Positions 1 to 7,851 of a stretch of 64,000 nt of DNA are shown one piece after another. Under the pieces are notes generated by a model, which was given only the letters and a program-made list of their open reading frames with translations, was not told where the DNA came from and did not search any database. The DNA comes from DATEDA01 sp963820965 (GTDB lineage: Bacteria > Pseudomonadota > Gammaproteobacteria > Burkholderiales > SG8-39): assembly GCA_963820965.1 (NCBI GenBank), contig CAWGCC010000036.1, positions 119,048-183,047 of the forward strand, in the 5' to 3' direction. The translations under genes were made by a program, and so were the position numbers. Within the stretch, counting starts at the first letter, position 1; each line of letters starts with the position of its first letter.

Positions 1-82
1 GCAGCCCGTTCTGAATCACCGCGAGGGTGACCGGGTCGATTGCCGGCTCGATCGAGGCGGCGCGGAAGTCGTCTGGTGCCAT
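1..82 (-). CDS. hyuB: Hydantoinase/oxoprolinase subunit B, N-terminal fragment
   Basis: Only the first 27 codons are in the window; the gene runs off the left edge. The ATG at 82 opens with Met-Ala-Pro-Asp-Asp and soon reads DPVTLAVIQNGL, the conserved N-terminus of the HyuB (N-methylhydantoinase B / 5-oxoprolinase B) family. HyuB works with HyuA to hydrolyse a cyclic amide in an ATP-dependent reaction in the cytoplasm. It lies 139 bp downstream of hyuA on the same strand, the usual order, as the last visible gene of the catabolic operon. The substrate cannot be read from the fragment. Confidence 0.8.
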   Translation of the reverse strand, partial: MAPDDFRAASIEPAIDPVTLAVIQNGL

Positions 83-221
83 GTCGCCGAATATAGCAGT
101 CGTGAGGTGCGGGTTGACGAAGAGCCCTTTCGAGCCCGAAAAGTCAGTGGCTGATGAGAAGCGAAAAGCGCGTGGGTTCGAGCGTGACCATTGCTTCGAG
201 GAGCGCATTTGAAGGACCTGC

Positions 222-2252
222 TCACACGGTCACGATCAGGTTCCCGAGCCCGTCGCGCTCGACGCGGCACCCGGGCTCGATCAGCGTGGTGCAATCGAGC
301 TGCTCGATCACCGCCGGCCCGGCGAACGCCGCGCTGGTCGGCAGCAGGTCGCGGCGGTAGACCGGCGTTTCGATCCAGCCGTCATCGAACCAGACCCTGC
401 GCCGCTCGCTGATCGCGTCGGCGAGCGACGCTCGCGGCTCTCCGCGAGCGATGGCGGCGAGCGCCACCGGGCGGCGCCGGCCGATCGCCGCCGTATGCAA
501 ATTGACCAGCACGGGCCGGATCTCCTTGAGCTCGACCTGGAAGCGCTGCCAATAGGCCGCCTCGAAGAGCCGGTGCAGATCGTCCCGGGTCACGTTCAGC
601 CCGGGCAGCGCCACCGTCAGGATGTGGCTCTGGCCCTGGAACTGCATGTCGGCACGGTGCGCGAACTCGATCGCGTCGACAGCGACGCGCTCGCGCCCGA
701 TCGTCGCCCGGCCTTCCGCGACCTGCTCGTCGAGGATCCGCCGCACGACCGCGTCGGTCACTTCCGGGAGCGGCCGATTGACCGTGCGGACGAAGTCGTG
801 GCGCACGTCGGCAACCGCGCACCCCAGCGCGTTGGTCAACCCCGGGCGCGCGGGGATGAAGACTCGGGGAATCGCGAGCTCACGCGCGAGCGCGACCGCG
901 TGCAGCGGCCCTGCGCCGCCGAACGCGAACAGCGCGAAATCGCGCGGATCGTGGCCGCGCGCGAGGCTCACCATCCGGATCGCACCGGCCATGCGGTCAT
1001 TGGCGATGCGCACGACCGCCGCTGCCGCCCGGTCCGGCGCGAGGCCGAGCGACTTCCCGATCTGCGCCTCGACCAGGGCGTGGAGCCGCTCGACCGATAC
1101 CGGGCGATCCACGGCGAGGAGCCTGTCCGGGCTCAGCCGTCCCAGCACGAGGTTCGCGTCGGTGATCGTTACCCGCTCCCCGCCGCGGCCGTAGCAGATC
1201 GGCCCCGGCGTTGCGCCCGCGCTCTCCGGGCCGACCTGGAGCATCCCGGCTTCGTTGAGGTAGGCGATCGAGCCGCCGCCGGCACCGACGGTGTGCACGT
1301 CGACCATGGGCACGTGAATCGGCATCGCATACTCGAGCTCGAGCTCGGTCGAGACCTCCGGCCGGCCGCCCTGGATCAGCGCAACGTCCGTCGACGTGCC
1401 GCCCATGTCGTACGTGACGACGTTCGGGAAGCCGGACCGGGTCGCGGTGTAGGCGGCAGCGATCACGCCCGATGCCGGCCCGGACATCACGGTATTGACC
1501 GCGTGCTCTGCGACGATGCTCGCGCCGACCGTGCCGCCATTGCCCTGCATCACGAGCAGCTCGGCGCCGAAGCCGCGATCGGCAAGCTCGCGGCTCAGCC
1601 GCTCGACGTACCGGTGCAGCACCGGCTGGATGGCAGCGTTGACCGCCGCGGTGACGCCGCGCTCGTACTCCCGGTATTCGGACAGGAGCGTGTGCCCGAC
1701 GGTCACGTAGCGGTTGGGCCAGATGCGCCGCACGAGCTCCGCGGCGCGGTTCTCGTGGGCAGGATTGATATAGCTGTGCAGGAAGTGGATCACGACCGAC
1801 TCCACGCCCAGCGCGACGAGTTGCCGCGCCGCCGCCTCGACTTCGTCCTCGCGCAGCGCGCGCACCACCTCGCCATCGGCGTCCATGCGCTCGTCGACCT
1901 CGAAGCGGAGCTCGCGCTCGACGAGCGGACGGAACGTGCCGGTGAGGCCGTAGGGCTTCGGCCGGGTGCGCCGTCCCAGCTCGAGCACGTCGCGGAAGCC
2001 GCGGGTGGTGATGAGCCCCACTTTCGCGTGCTTGCGCTCGAGCATCGCGTTCGTGGTGGTGGTCGTACCGTGAACGATGGCCCCGAGCTCGGCGAGCACA
2101 AGCCCGGTCTCTGCGAGCGCGGCGAGCACCCCGAACGCCTGGTTGTCCGGCGTGGTCGGCACCTTGGCGAGGCGCACCTCGCCGGTCGCGTCGTCCACGA
2201 GGACGAGATCGGTGAAAGTCCCGCCGACGTCGATGCCCGCGATCCTGCTCAT
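222..2252 (-). CDS. hyuA: Hydantoinase/oxoprolinase subunit A
   Basis: A 676-residue protein of the HyuA / 5-oxoprolinase A family, the ATP-binding partner of HyuB in opening lactam-type rings. The N-terminus has the phosphate-binding motif IDVGGTFTD (residues 7-15), followed by HGTTTTTNAM (61-70); the length matches the family. The ATG at 2252 was chosen over more upstream in-frame codons because it starts directly at the conserved domain and overlaps the livF stop as ATGA, showing translational coupling. It sits after an ABC importer and a molybdenum hydroxylase/6-hydroxynicotinate-reductase-like set, so it probably opens a reduced N-heterocycle imported by that transporter. The exact substrate (hydantoin, oxoproline, oxo-nicotinate lactam or another) is inference. 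Confidence 0.9.
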   Translation of the reverse strand: MSRIAGIDVGGTFTDLVLVDDATGEVRLAKVPTTPDNQAFGVLAALAETGLVLAELGAIVHGTTTTTNAMLERKHAKVGLITTRGFRDVLELGRRTRPKPYGLTGTFRPLVERELRFEVDERMDADGEVVRALREDEVEAAARQLVALGVESVVIHFLHSYINPAHENRAAELVRRIWPNRYVTVGHTLLSEYREYERGVTAAVNAAIQPVLHRYVERLSRELADRGFGAELLVMQGNGGTVGASIVAEHAVNTVMSGPASGVIAAAYTATRSGFPNVVTYDMGGTSTDVALIQGGRPEVSTELELEYAMPIHVPMVDVHTVGAGGGSIAYLNEAGMLQVGPESAGATPGPICYGRGGERVTITDANLVLGRLSPDRLLAVDRPVSVERLHALVEAQIGKSLGLAPDRAAAAVVRIANDRMAGAIRMVSLARGHDPRDFALFAFGGAGPLHAVALARELAIPRVFIPARPGLTNALGCAVADVRHDFVRTVNRPLPEVTDAVVRRILDEQVAEGRATIGRERVAVDAIEFAHRADMQFQGQSHILTVALPGLNVTRDDLHRLFEAAYWQRFQVELKEIRPVLVNLHTAAIGRRRPVALAAIARGEPRASLADAISERRRVWFDDGWIETPVYRRDLLPTSAAFAGPAVIEQLDCTTLIEPGCRVERDGLGNLIVTV

Positions 2253-2950
2253 ACCGCGAGGTACTGCGCGCGCACGTCCGCGCTGGCCGCGAGCTCGACC
2301 ATCGTGCCGGCGAACCGGATCCGGCCCTTTTCGATGATATAGGCGCGGTCGGATACTTCGGCGGCGAAATGCAGGTTCTGCTCCGAGAGCAGCACCGACA
2401 GCCCCTCCTGTTTCAGCGCCCGGATCGCGGCCACCATCTCGTCGACGATCACCGGCGCCAGCCCCTCCGACGGCTCGTCGAGCAGAAGACACTTCGGATT
2501 GCCCATCAATGTGCGCGCGATGGTCAGCATCTGCTGCTCGCCGCCCGACATCCGGCCACCGAGCCGATCCCGCATCTCGGCGAGGTTCGGGAAGAGCGCG
2601 AACAGGCGCTCCGGCGTCCAGGCGGGGACGCCGCGCCGCGGCGGCTGACGCCCGACCTCGAGGTTCTCCATCACGGTGAGATCGGTGAAGATACGCCGGT
2701 CCTCCGGCACGTAGCCCAGACCGGCCTGCGCGATGGCGTAGGACTCGAGCCGCTCGATCCGCCGGCCGTCGAACACGATCTCCCCGCCGGCAGGCCGCAC
2801 GAGGCCGATGATGCTCCGGAGCGTCGTCGACTTGCCGGCGCCGTTGCGGCCGAGCAGCACGACGACCTCGCCGGTCGCGACCTCGAGCGCGACGTCGGCG
2901 AGGATGTGCGCGCGGCCGTAGTAGGCGTTGAGCCCGCGTACCGACAACAC
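2249..2950 (-). CDS. livF: ABC transporter ATP-binding protein LivF-type
   Basis: A 233-residue ATPase of the hydrophobic/branched-chain amino acid transporter (HAAT) family, the second of the two ATPases. Visible motifs are Walker A GRNGAGKS (34-41), signature SGGEQQ (135-140) and Walker B LLLDEP (155-160). No ATG is available at the domain start; the GTG at 2950 shares its first base with the livG stop (TAGTG) and gives the normal family length, so it is the likely start. The stop overlaps hyuA by 4 nt. In this operon it presumably energises import of the operon substrate rather than branched-chain amino acids. Confidence 0.93.
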   Translation of the reverse strand: MLSVRGLNAYYGRAHILADVALEVATGEVVVLLGRNGAGKSTTLRSIIGLVRPAGGEIVFDGRRIERLESYAIAQAGLGYVPEDRRIFTDLTVMENLEVGRQPPRRGVPAWTPERLFALFPNLAEMRDRLGGRMSGGEQQMLTIARTLMGNPKCLLLDEPSEGLAPVIVDEMVAAIRALKQEGLSVLLSEQNLHFAAEVSDRAYIIEKGRIRFAGTMVELAASADVRAQYLAV

Positions 2951-3702
2951 TAGTGAAGGCTCCGCGATCCGAGGTACACCTGCTGCACGTCGGCGTTCGC
3001 CCGCACCTCGGCGGGCTTGCCCGCGGCGATCACGCGCCCGCGGTCGAGCACGATGATGCGGTCGGCGTGGGCGAAGACCACGTCCATGTCGTGCTCGGTG
3101 AAGAGCACCGCGATAGAGCGTTCGCGCACGATCTCCGCCGTCAGCGCCATCACCGCGATTCGCTCCCTCGGCGCCATGCCGGCGGTCGGCTCGTCCATCA
3201 GCAGGAGCTTCGGCTCGTTCGCGAGCGCGACCGCGAGCTCGACCCGCTTGAGATCGCCGTAGGCGAGCACCGAGCACGCGCGCTCCGCCTGGTCGAGCAT
3301 CCCGACCCGCGCGAGGAGGCGATCGGCGTCGTCGCGGAACAGCGTCGCCGCCCTTGCCCACCAGCGCCCGAGCCGGCGGCGGTGCGAGAGCAGCGCGACC
3401 TGCAGGTTCTCGCGCACGGTCATCGAGCCGAACGTCGCGGTGATCTGGAACGTGCGGCCAACCCCGAGTCGCCAGACCTGCCGCGGCGCAAGGCCCAGGA
3501 CCTCGCGTCCGTCGAGTCGCACGCTGCCCGCATCGGCGGCAAGCTGCCCGTTGAGCACGTTGAAGCAGGTCGTCTTGCCGGCGCCGTTCGGCCCGATCAT
3601 CGCGAGCAGCTCGCCGGCGGCGACGTCGAAGCTCACGTCGCGCACGGCCTGCACTCCACCGAAGGACTTCGCGAGATGCTCGACCGCGAGGACGGCGTTC
3701 AT
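2950..3702 (-). CDS. livG: ABC transporter ATP-binding protein LivG-type
   Basis: A 250-residue HAAT-family ATPase pairing with LivF on the inner face of the membrane. Walker A is GPNGAGKT (37-44); the degenerate signature YGDLKRVELA followed by Walker B LLLMDEP is the usual LivG pattern. The ATG at 3702 overlaps the stop of the fused permease by 4 nt (ATGA). Order permease-livG-livF is standard for the family. Confidence 0.93.
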   Translation of the reverse strand: MNAVLAVEHLAKSFGGVQAVRDVSFDVAAGELLAMIGPNGAGKTTCFNVLNGQLAADAGSVRLDGREVLGLAPRQVWRLGVGRTFQITATFGSMTVRENLQVALLSHRRRLGRWWARAATLFRDDADRLLARVGMLDQAERACSVLAYGDLKRVELAVALANEPKLLLMDEPTAGMAPRERIAVMALTAEIVRERSIAVLFTEHDMDVVFAHADRIIVLDRGRVIAAGKPAEVRANADVQQVYLGSRSLH

Positions 3703-5579
3703 CGGGTCCTCGCCCGATCGGACCAGGCGCGCAGCGCTCCGACGATACCCTGCGGGGCGAGGAGCACGATTGCCAGGATCGTGGCGCCGAGGAGCGCGCG
3801 CCAGTAGTCGGTGTTGCGTGCGATGGTGTCCTGCAGCCACGTGAACACCGCCGCGCCGACGACCGGTCCGCTGAGGGCCTGGACGCCGCCGAGCAGCACC
3901 ATCACGAGCCCGTCGATCGAGCGCGCCACCGACATCGTGGAATCCGGCGCGATGCTGCCTTTCGAGAACGCGAAGATCCCGCCCGCGAGGCCGGCGAAGC
4001 CGCCGACGACGATGAACGCAAGCCATTGCAGCCGCCGCACGTCGATGCCGATTGCGTCGCATCGCAGCGGCGAGTCGCGTCCGGCCCGCAGCGCGTAACC
4101 GAACGGCGCGAACAGCAGCCGGCGCAGCACGTAGATTCCGCCGGCGCACAGCACGAGCGTGAGCAGATAGAACGCCGGCCGCGAAGCGAGCCATGGCGCC
4201 GGCCAAACCCCGACGATCCCGTTCGAGCCGCCGGTGAAAGCGTCCCACTGATAGACGATGGACCACGCGATCTGTGCGAACGCGAGCGTGAGCATGGCGA
4301 GGTAGACCCCGGAGAGCCGCACGCAGAACCAGCCGAAGACGGCGGCGCCGAGCGCCGCCACGACCGGCGCCGCTGCGAGCGCCGCCTCCATCGGCCAGGC
4401 GGCCTTCTTCAGCAGCAGCGCCGCCCCGTATGCGCCGAGCCCGAGGTATGCGGCGTGCCCGAACGACACCATGCCGCCGGGCCCCATGATGAAGTGCAGG
4501 CTCGCGGCGAACAGCGCGAACACCAGGATGTCGATGCCGAGCACCAGCGTGTAGCCCGTGGTCGCGAGCGGCAGCGCCGCCAGTGCGGCGACGCCCACAA
4601 GGCCAGCGGTGTTGAGTGCAGCTGTTGCGGGTCGGAGCGGCGGCTCGAGGTGCGCAGCCGCCGCCCGCTGCGTCGCCCAGGGTTTCCCGAGCAGTCCCTG
4701 CGGCCGCAGCACGAGGACGATCGCCATGACGATGAACTCGGCGACCAGGGTCAGCTTCGAGAACGAGAACGCGTGGCCGGCGATCTCGACGGTGCCGAGC
4801 CCGACGCAGAAGGCCTTGATCTCGCCGATCAGGAGCGCCGCAAGAAACGCGCCCGGGATGCTGCCCATGCCGCCCACGACGACGACCACGAAGGCGTCCG
4901 AGATCGCGCCGAGATCCAGGAAGAGCTGCGCCGGCTCGCGCGGGATCTGGAGCGCGCCCCCGAGGCCGGCGAGGAACGCGCCGAGCGCGAACACGCCGGT
5001 GAAGAGCCACTTCTGATTCACCCCGAGCGCGCCCACCATCTCGCGGTCCTCGGTCGCCGCGCGCACCAGCGTGCCCCAGCGTGTCCGGTTGAGGATGAGC
5101 CAGAGCGCCCCGAGCACCACCGGCCCGACGGCGATCAGGAGCAGGTCGTACTCCGGAAACGCGCTGCCGAGGATGTCGACCGACCCGCGCAGTCCCGGCG
5201 CCCGTGGCCCGAGGAGGTCTTCGGCGCCCCAGATCCAGAGCGCGAGATCCTTGATGACGAGCGTCAGCGCGAAGGTGGCGAGCAGCTGGAAGAGCTCGGG
5301 CGCATGGTAGATGCGCCGCAGGATCGCGATCTCGATCAGCGCGCCGGCCGCGCCGACGATGAGCGCCGCGGCAGCTACTCCGCCCCAGAACCCGGGCGCC
5401 CCCGCGTCGAGCTTGGTGATGATGCCGTAGGCGACGTAGATGCCCAGCATGTAGAGCGCGCCGTGGGCAAAGTTCACGATCCGCGTCACGCCGAAGATCA
5501 GCGACAGCCCGACCGCGATCAGAAAGAGCGTGGACGCGCTCGCGAGGCCGTTCAGGAACTGGATGACGACTGACGCCAC
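3699..5579 (-). CDS. Fused LivH-LivM branched-chain-type ABC permease
   Basis: A 626-residue membrane protein in which both permease halves of a HAAT importer lie in one chain. Residues about 1-310 match LivH (N-terminal LIFGVTRIVNFAHG, then GGMGSIPGA), and residues about 330-626 match LivM (GGMVSFGHAAYLGLGAYGA and the TGGSNG loop). LivH and LivM are usually separate proteins of about 290 and 330 residues; no stop or frame change is visible at the junction near residue 310-330, where a short hydrophilic linker occurs. The protein forms the inner-membrane channel energised by LivG/LivF and fed by the binding protein encoded just upstream. A 63-nt gap containing a stem-loop separates it from the binding-protein gene. 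Confidence 0.92.
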   Translation of the reverse strand: MASVVIQFLNGLASASTLFLIAVGLSLIFGVTRIVNFAHGALYMLGIYVAYGIITKLDAGAPGFWGGVAAAALIVGAAGALIEIAILRRIYHAPELFQLLATFALTLVIKDLALWIWGAEDLLGPRAPGLRGSVDILGSAFPEYDLLLIAVGPVVLGALWLILNRTRWGTLVRAATEDREMVGALGVNQKWLFTGVFALGAFLAGLGGALQIPREPAQLFLDLGAISDAFVVVVVGGMGSIPGAFLAALLIGEIKAFCVGLGTVEIAGHAFSFSKLTLVAEFIVMAIVLVLRPQGLLGKPWATQRAAAAHLEPPLRPATAALNTAGLVGVAALAALPLATTGYTLVLGIDILVFALFAASLHFIMGPGGMVSFGHAAYLGLGAYGAALLLKKAAWPMEAALAAAPVVAALGAAVFGWFCVRLSGVYLAMLTLAFAQIAWSIVYQWDAFTGGSNGIVGVWPAPWLASRPAFYLLTLVLCAGGIYVLRRLLFAPFGYALRAGRDSPLRCDAIGIDVRRLQWLAFIVVGGFAGLAGGIFAFSKGSIAPDSTMSVARSIDGLVMVLLGGVQALSGPVVGAAVFTWLQDTIARNTDYWRALLGATILAIVLLAPQGIVGALRAWSDRARTR

Positions 5580-5596
5580 GGCTCAACAGCCCTACG

Positions 5597-5614
5597 GAGG
5601 CGCGCAAGCGCCCC
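5597..5614 (-). promoter_or_regulatory. Stem-loop between binding-protein and permease genes
   Basis: Read on the minus strand, the RNA forms GGGGGCGC, loop TTGC, GCGCCTCC (one G-U pair) in the 63-nt gap after the binding-protein stop. No T-run follows, so it is not a classic terminator. Stem-loops here commonly protect the abundant binding-protein mRNA or partly terminate transcription; that role is inference. Confidence 0.45.
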
Positions 5615-5642
5615 CGGTGAATCCGTGCGCAAGCACTCCCTT

Positions 5643-6851
5643 CTAGTCGCCCAACCGGAGCTTCTTCACCTCGGCGTCGGAAGGGAGGTAGCTCGCGCCG
5701 TCGGCGTAACGCCACGAGGTCATCACGCCCCTGCCGTCCTTCAGCCCGATCCGCCCGACGTACGCGCCCATGGTCGACTGGTGATCGAGCGGACGATAGG
5801 TGATCTTCCCGAACGGCGTCTCGACCTGCAGCCCTTTCATCGCTGCAACCAGCTTCTCGTTGTCGAGGCTGCCGGCGGTCTTCATCGCCGTGACCGCGGT
5901 CATGATCGTCGAGTAGCCGACGATCGAACCGAGCCGCGGGTAGTCGCTCCATCGCTTCTGGTAGGCGTCGAGGAATTTCTTGTGTGCGGGCGTCGTGATC
6001 GCGTTCCAGGGATAGCCCGTGACGTACCAGCCGTCCGGGGTCTCGTCCTTCAGCGGATCGAGGTACTCGGGCTCCCCGGCGAGGAGGTTGAACACTTCGC
6101 GGCCCTTGAAGAGGCCGCGCGTGTTGCCGTCGCGGACGAAGCGCGTGAGATCGGCGCCGAAGAGCGAGGAGAAGATGGCGTCGGGCTTCGCGTCCGCGAG
6201 CGCCTGCACGACCGCGCCGGCGTCGATCTTGCCGAGCGGCACCGCCTGCTCGGCGACGAACTCGACGTCGGGCTGCGCCTTCTTGAGCAGCTCCTTGAAC
6301 GCGCGCGTCGCCGCCTGCCCGTACTCGTAGTTGGGATACACGATGGCCCAGCGCTTCTTCTTCAGCTTCGCGGCGTCGGGCACCAGCATGGCAGTCTGCA
6401 TGTAGGTCGACGGGCGCAGGCGGAAGGTGTACTTGTTGCCGTTGTCCCACACGATCTTGTCGGTGAGCGGCTCGGCGGCGATGAAAAGCACCTTCTTCTG
6501 CTTCGCGAAGTCGGCGACCGCGAGGCCGATGTTCGACAGGAAGGTCCCCATCAGGAAGTGGACGTTCTCGCGCGCAATCAGTTCCTCGGCGAGTCGCACC
6601 GCGTCGCCGGGGTTCCCGTTGTCGTCGCGCGAGATCACCTCGAGCTTGCGACCGAACACGCCGCCCGCGGCGTTCGTCTCCTCGACCGCTAGCTCCCATC
6701 CCTTGCGATAGGGCTCGAGAAACGCCGGCAGCGTCTTGTAGCTGTTGATCTCGCCGATCTTGATCGAGCCCTGCGCCGCCGCGGGTGGCGCGACCGCCGC
6801 GGCCAAGGCCGCGGCCGCGGCGAGTGCAAGGACGTGCCTGCGCATCAGCAT
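5643..6851 (-). CDS. ABC transporter periplasmic substrate-binding protein (LivK/type I PBP)
   Basis: A 402-residue secreted binding protein of the branched-chain amino acid (type I periplasmic binding fold) family. The Sec signal peptide has MLMRRH, an Ala-rich core and a likely cleavage after APPAAAQ near residue 27. The mature chain starts with IKIGEIN and has the family's DDNGNPG segment. A GGGAGGG ribosome-binding site lies 4 nt before ATG 6851, supporting this start; the gene overlaps the UPF0280 stop by 7 nt. Ligand specificity in this family is broad (amino acids, aromatics, urea, amides), so context suggests the N-heterocycle or lactam handled by the operon, but that is inference. 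Confidence 0.92.
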   Translation of the reverse strand: MLMRRHVLALAAAAALAAAVAPPAAAQGSIKIGEINSYKTLPAFLEPYRKGWELAVEETNAAGGVFGRKLEVISRDDNGNPGDAVRLAEELIARENVHFLMGTFLSNIGLAVADFAKQKKVLFIAAEPLTDKIVWDNGNKYTFRLRPSTYMQTAMLVPDAAKLKKKRWAIVYPNYEYGQAATRAFKELLKKAQPDVEFVAEQAVPLGKIDAGAVVQALADAKPDAIFSSLFGADLTRFVRDGNTRGLFKGREVFNLLAGEPEYLDPLKDETPDGWYVTGYPWNAITTPAHKKFLDAYQKRWSDYPRLGSIVGYSTIMTAVTAMKTAGSLDNEKLVAAMKGLQVETPFGKITYRPLDHQSTMGAYVGRIGLKDGRGVMTSWRYADGASYLPSDAEVKKLRLGD

Positions 6852-7753
6852 GATTCCCTCCCGTCAGTGATCGTTCTCGCGCGGAAATATACACCGGCCC
6901 GCGCGCCGCGCCCCCGCGCGCGAACGCCGCCGGCCACTCGGTAACGGCCCTGCAGTGCAAGCACCGCGCCCCAGATGAGCCGGGCCTCGGCCAGCCGCTC
7001 GGCGAGCTCGGTCCCGTTCGCGAGCGCGGCTTCGACTGCGTCCCCGGCCAGCACCCCCACGCCGACCGTGACCAGCCGCTCGCCGAGATCGGAGTCATCG
7101 TCGACGTCGCAGGCCCGCCGCCGTTCGATCGCAGGACTTGCAACGTCTACGGCGTTCCCGATCATCGTCGCGGCGGCATCCGCGGCGGCGCCGTCTGCCG
7201 CGAGCACGGTGACGCTATCGGCTATCCCGAGGCTCCGGCTCCTGCCCCGCCAGCCGCTCGTCGCGACGCCGCGCACCGGCATCGCCGCATTGACTTCGAA
7301 CGCCCCGTCGAGGGGAACGCGGTGTCCATGTCGCGTCGCGCGGTCGGCATCCGCTATCACACCGACGCGCAGCGACTCGCCGGGGCCGAGGCGCAGCGAG
7401 ATGTCCCCGCCGTTATTGACGTAGGCCTTCGGCGTCGTGCCCATCGCATCGACGATTTCGTCGGCGACCGCTCCGGCCACCGCCGCCATCGGCGTGATGA
7501 AGCGGCCGCGGAACGGCCAGCAGGCGCGCTGCATGCGCCGCGCCACCGGCCCCGTCAGATCACGGGCATCACTTACCGGCCGCCGGAGCGCGGCGAGCTC
7601 GCTCACCAACTCTTCGAGCACCGTTTCGAATCGGCGCCAGCCGCGCTCGACGGCCTCGCCTGCGCCGCGGCCAAACGTTTCGACAACCAGATCGATCGGA
7701 CCGTGCTGGAAATGCCAGCGGCGGTCGTCCAGGCGCGCGCGGACCGCGCCCAT
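6845..7753 (-). CDS. UPF0280 family protein
   Basis: A 302-residue protein whose opening (RRWHFQHGPIDLVVE) and central YVNNGGDISLRL are hallmarks of the UPF0280 family, a relative of ApbE-like flavin-transfer proteins. The biochemical role is not established; family members recur beside 6-hydroxynicotinate reductase-type genes, as here. The ATG at 7753 was chosen because an upstream in-frame TTG at 7780 falls inside a repeated hairpin element that also precedes another gene in this window, indicating non-coding sequence. It could mature or flavinylate a neighbouring redox enzyme; that is a guess from fold kinship. Confidence 0.85.
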   Translation of the reverse strand: MGAVRARLDDRRWHFQHGPIDLVVETFGRGAGEAVERGWRRFETVLEELVSELAALRRPVSDARDLTGPVARRMQRACWPFRGRFITPMAAVAGAVADEIVDAMGTTPKAYVNNGGDISLRLGPGESLRVGVIADADRATRHGHRVPLDGAFEVNAAMPVRGVATSGWRGRSRSLGIADSVTVLAADGAAADAAATMIGNAVDVASPAIERRRACDVDDDSDLGERLVTVGVGVLAGDAVEAALANGTELAERLAEARLIWGAVLALQGRYRVAGGVRARGRGARAGVYFRARTITDGRESC

Positions 7754-7757
7754 GTCA

Positions 7758-7848
7758 GTTCTCACGACACGAGGGGGCAAGGAGCCGCTCCGCGGCGCCC
7801 CCTCGTGCTCCCCGAAGCCAGGAAAGCGATGCCTTCGGCATCGGTTTC
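7758..7848 (-). repeat. 91-nt structured intergenic element, copy A
   Basis: Read on the minus strand it starts GAAACCGATGCCGAAGGC, a small hairpin, and continues into a long hairpin with arms CACGAGGGGGC and GCCCCCTCGTG enclosing GCGGAGCGGC. The unit recurs at about 80% identity at 35648-35738, again just upstream of a start codon in the same orientation. Here it fills the gap between the 6-hydroxynicotinate reductase-like gene and the UPF0280 ATG, ending 4 nt before it. Confidence 0.75.
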
Positions 7849-7851
7849 ATC

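Noticed and set aside
2950..7143. Minus-strand open frame of about 1397 codons
   Set aside because: Only its last 250 codons (LivG) are real; the rest is an out-of-frame reading of the fused permease and the binding-protein gene, with Arg/Ala-rich nonsense composition.
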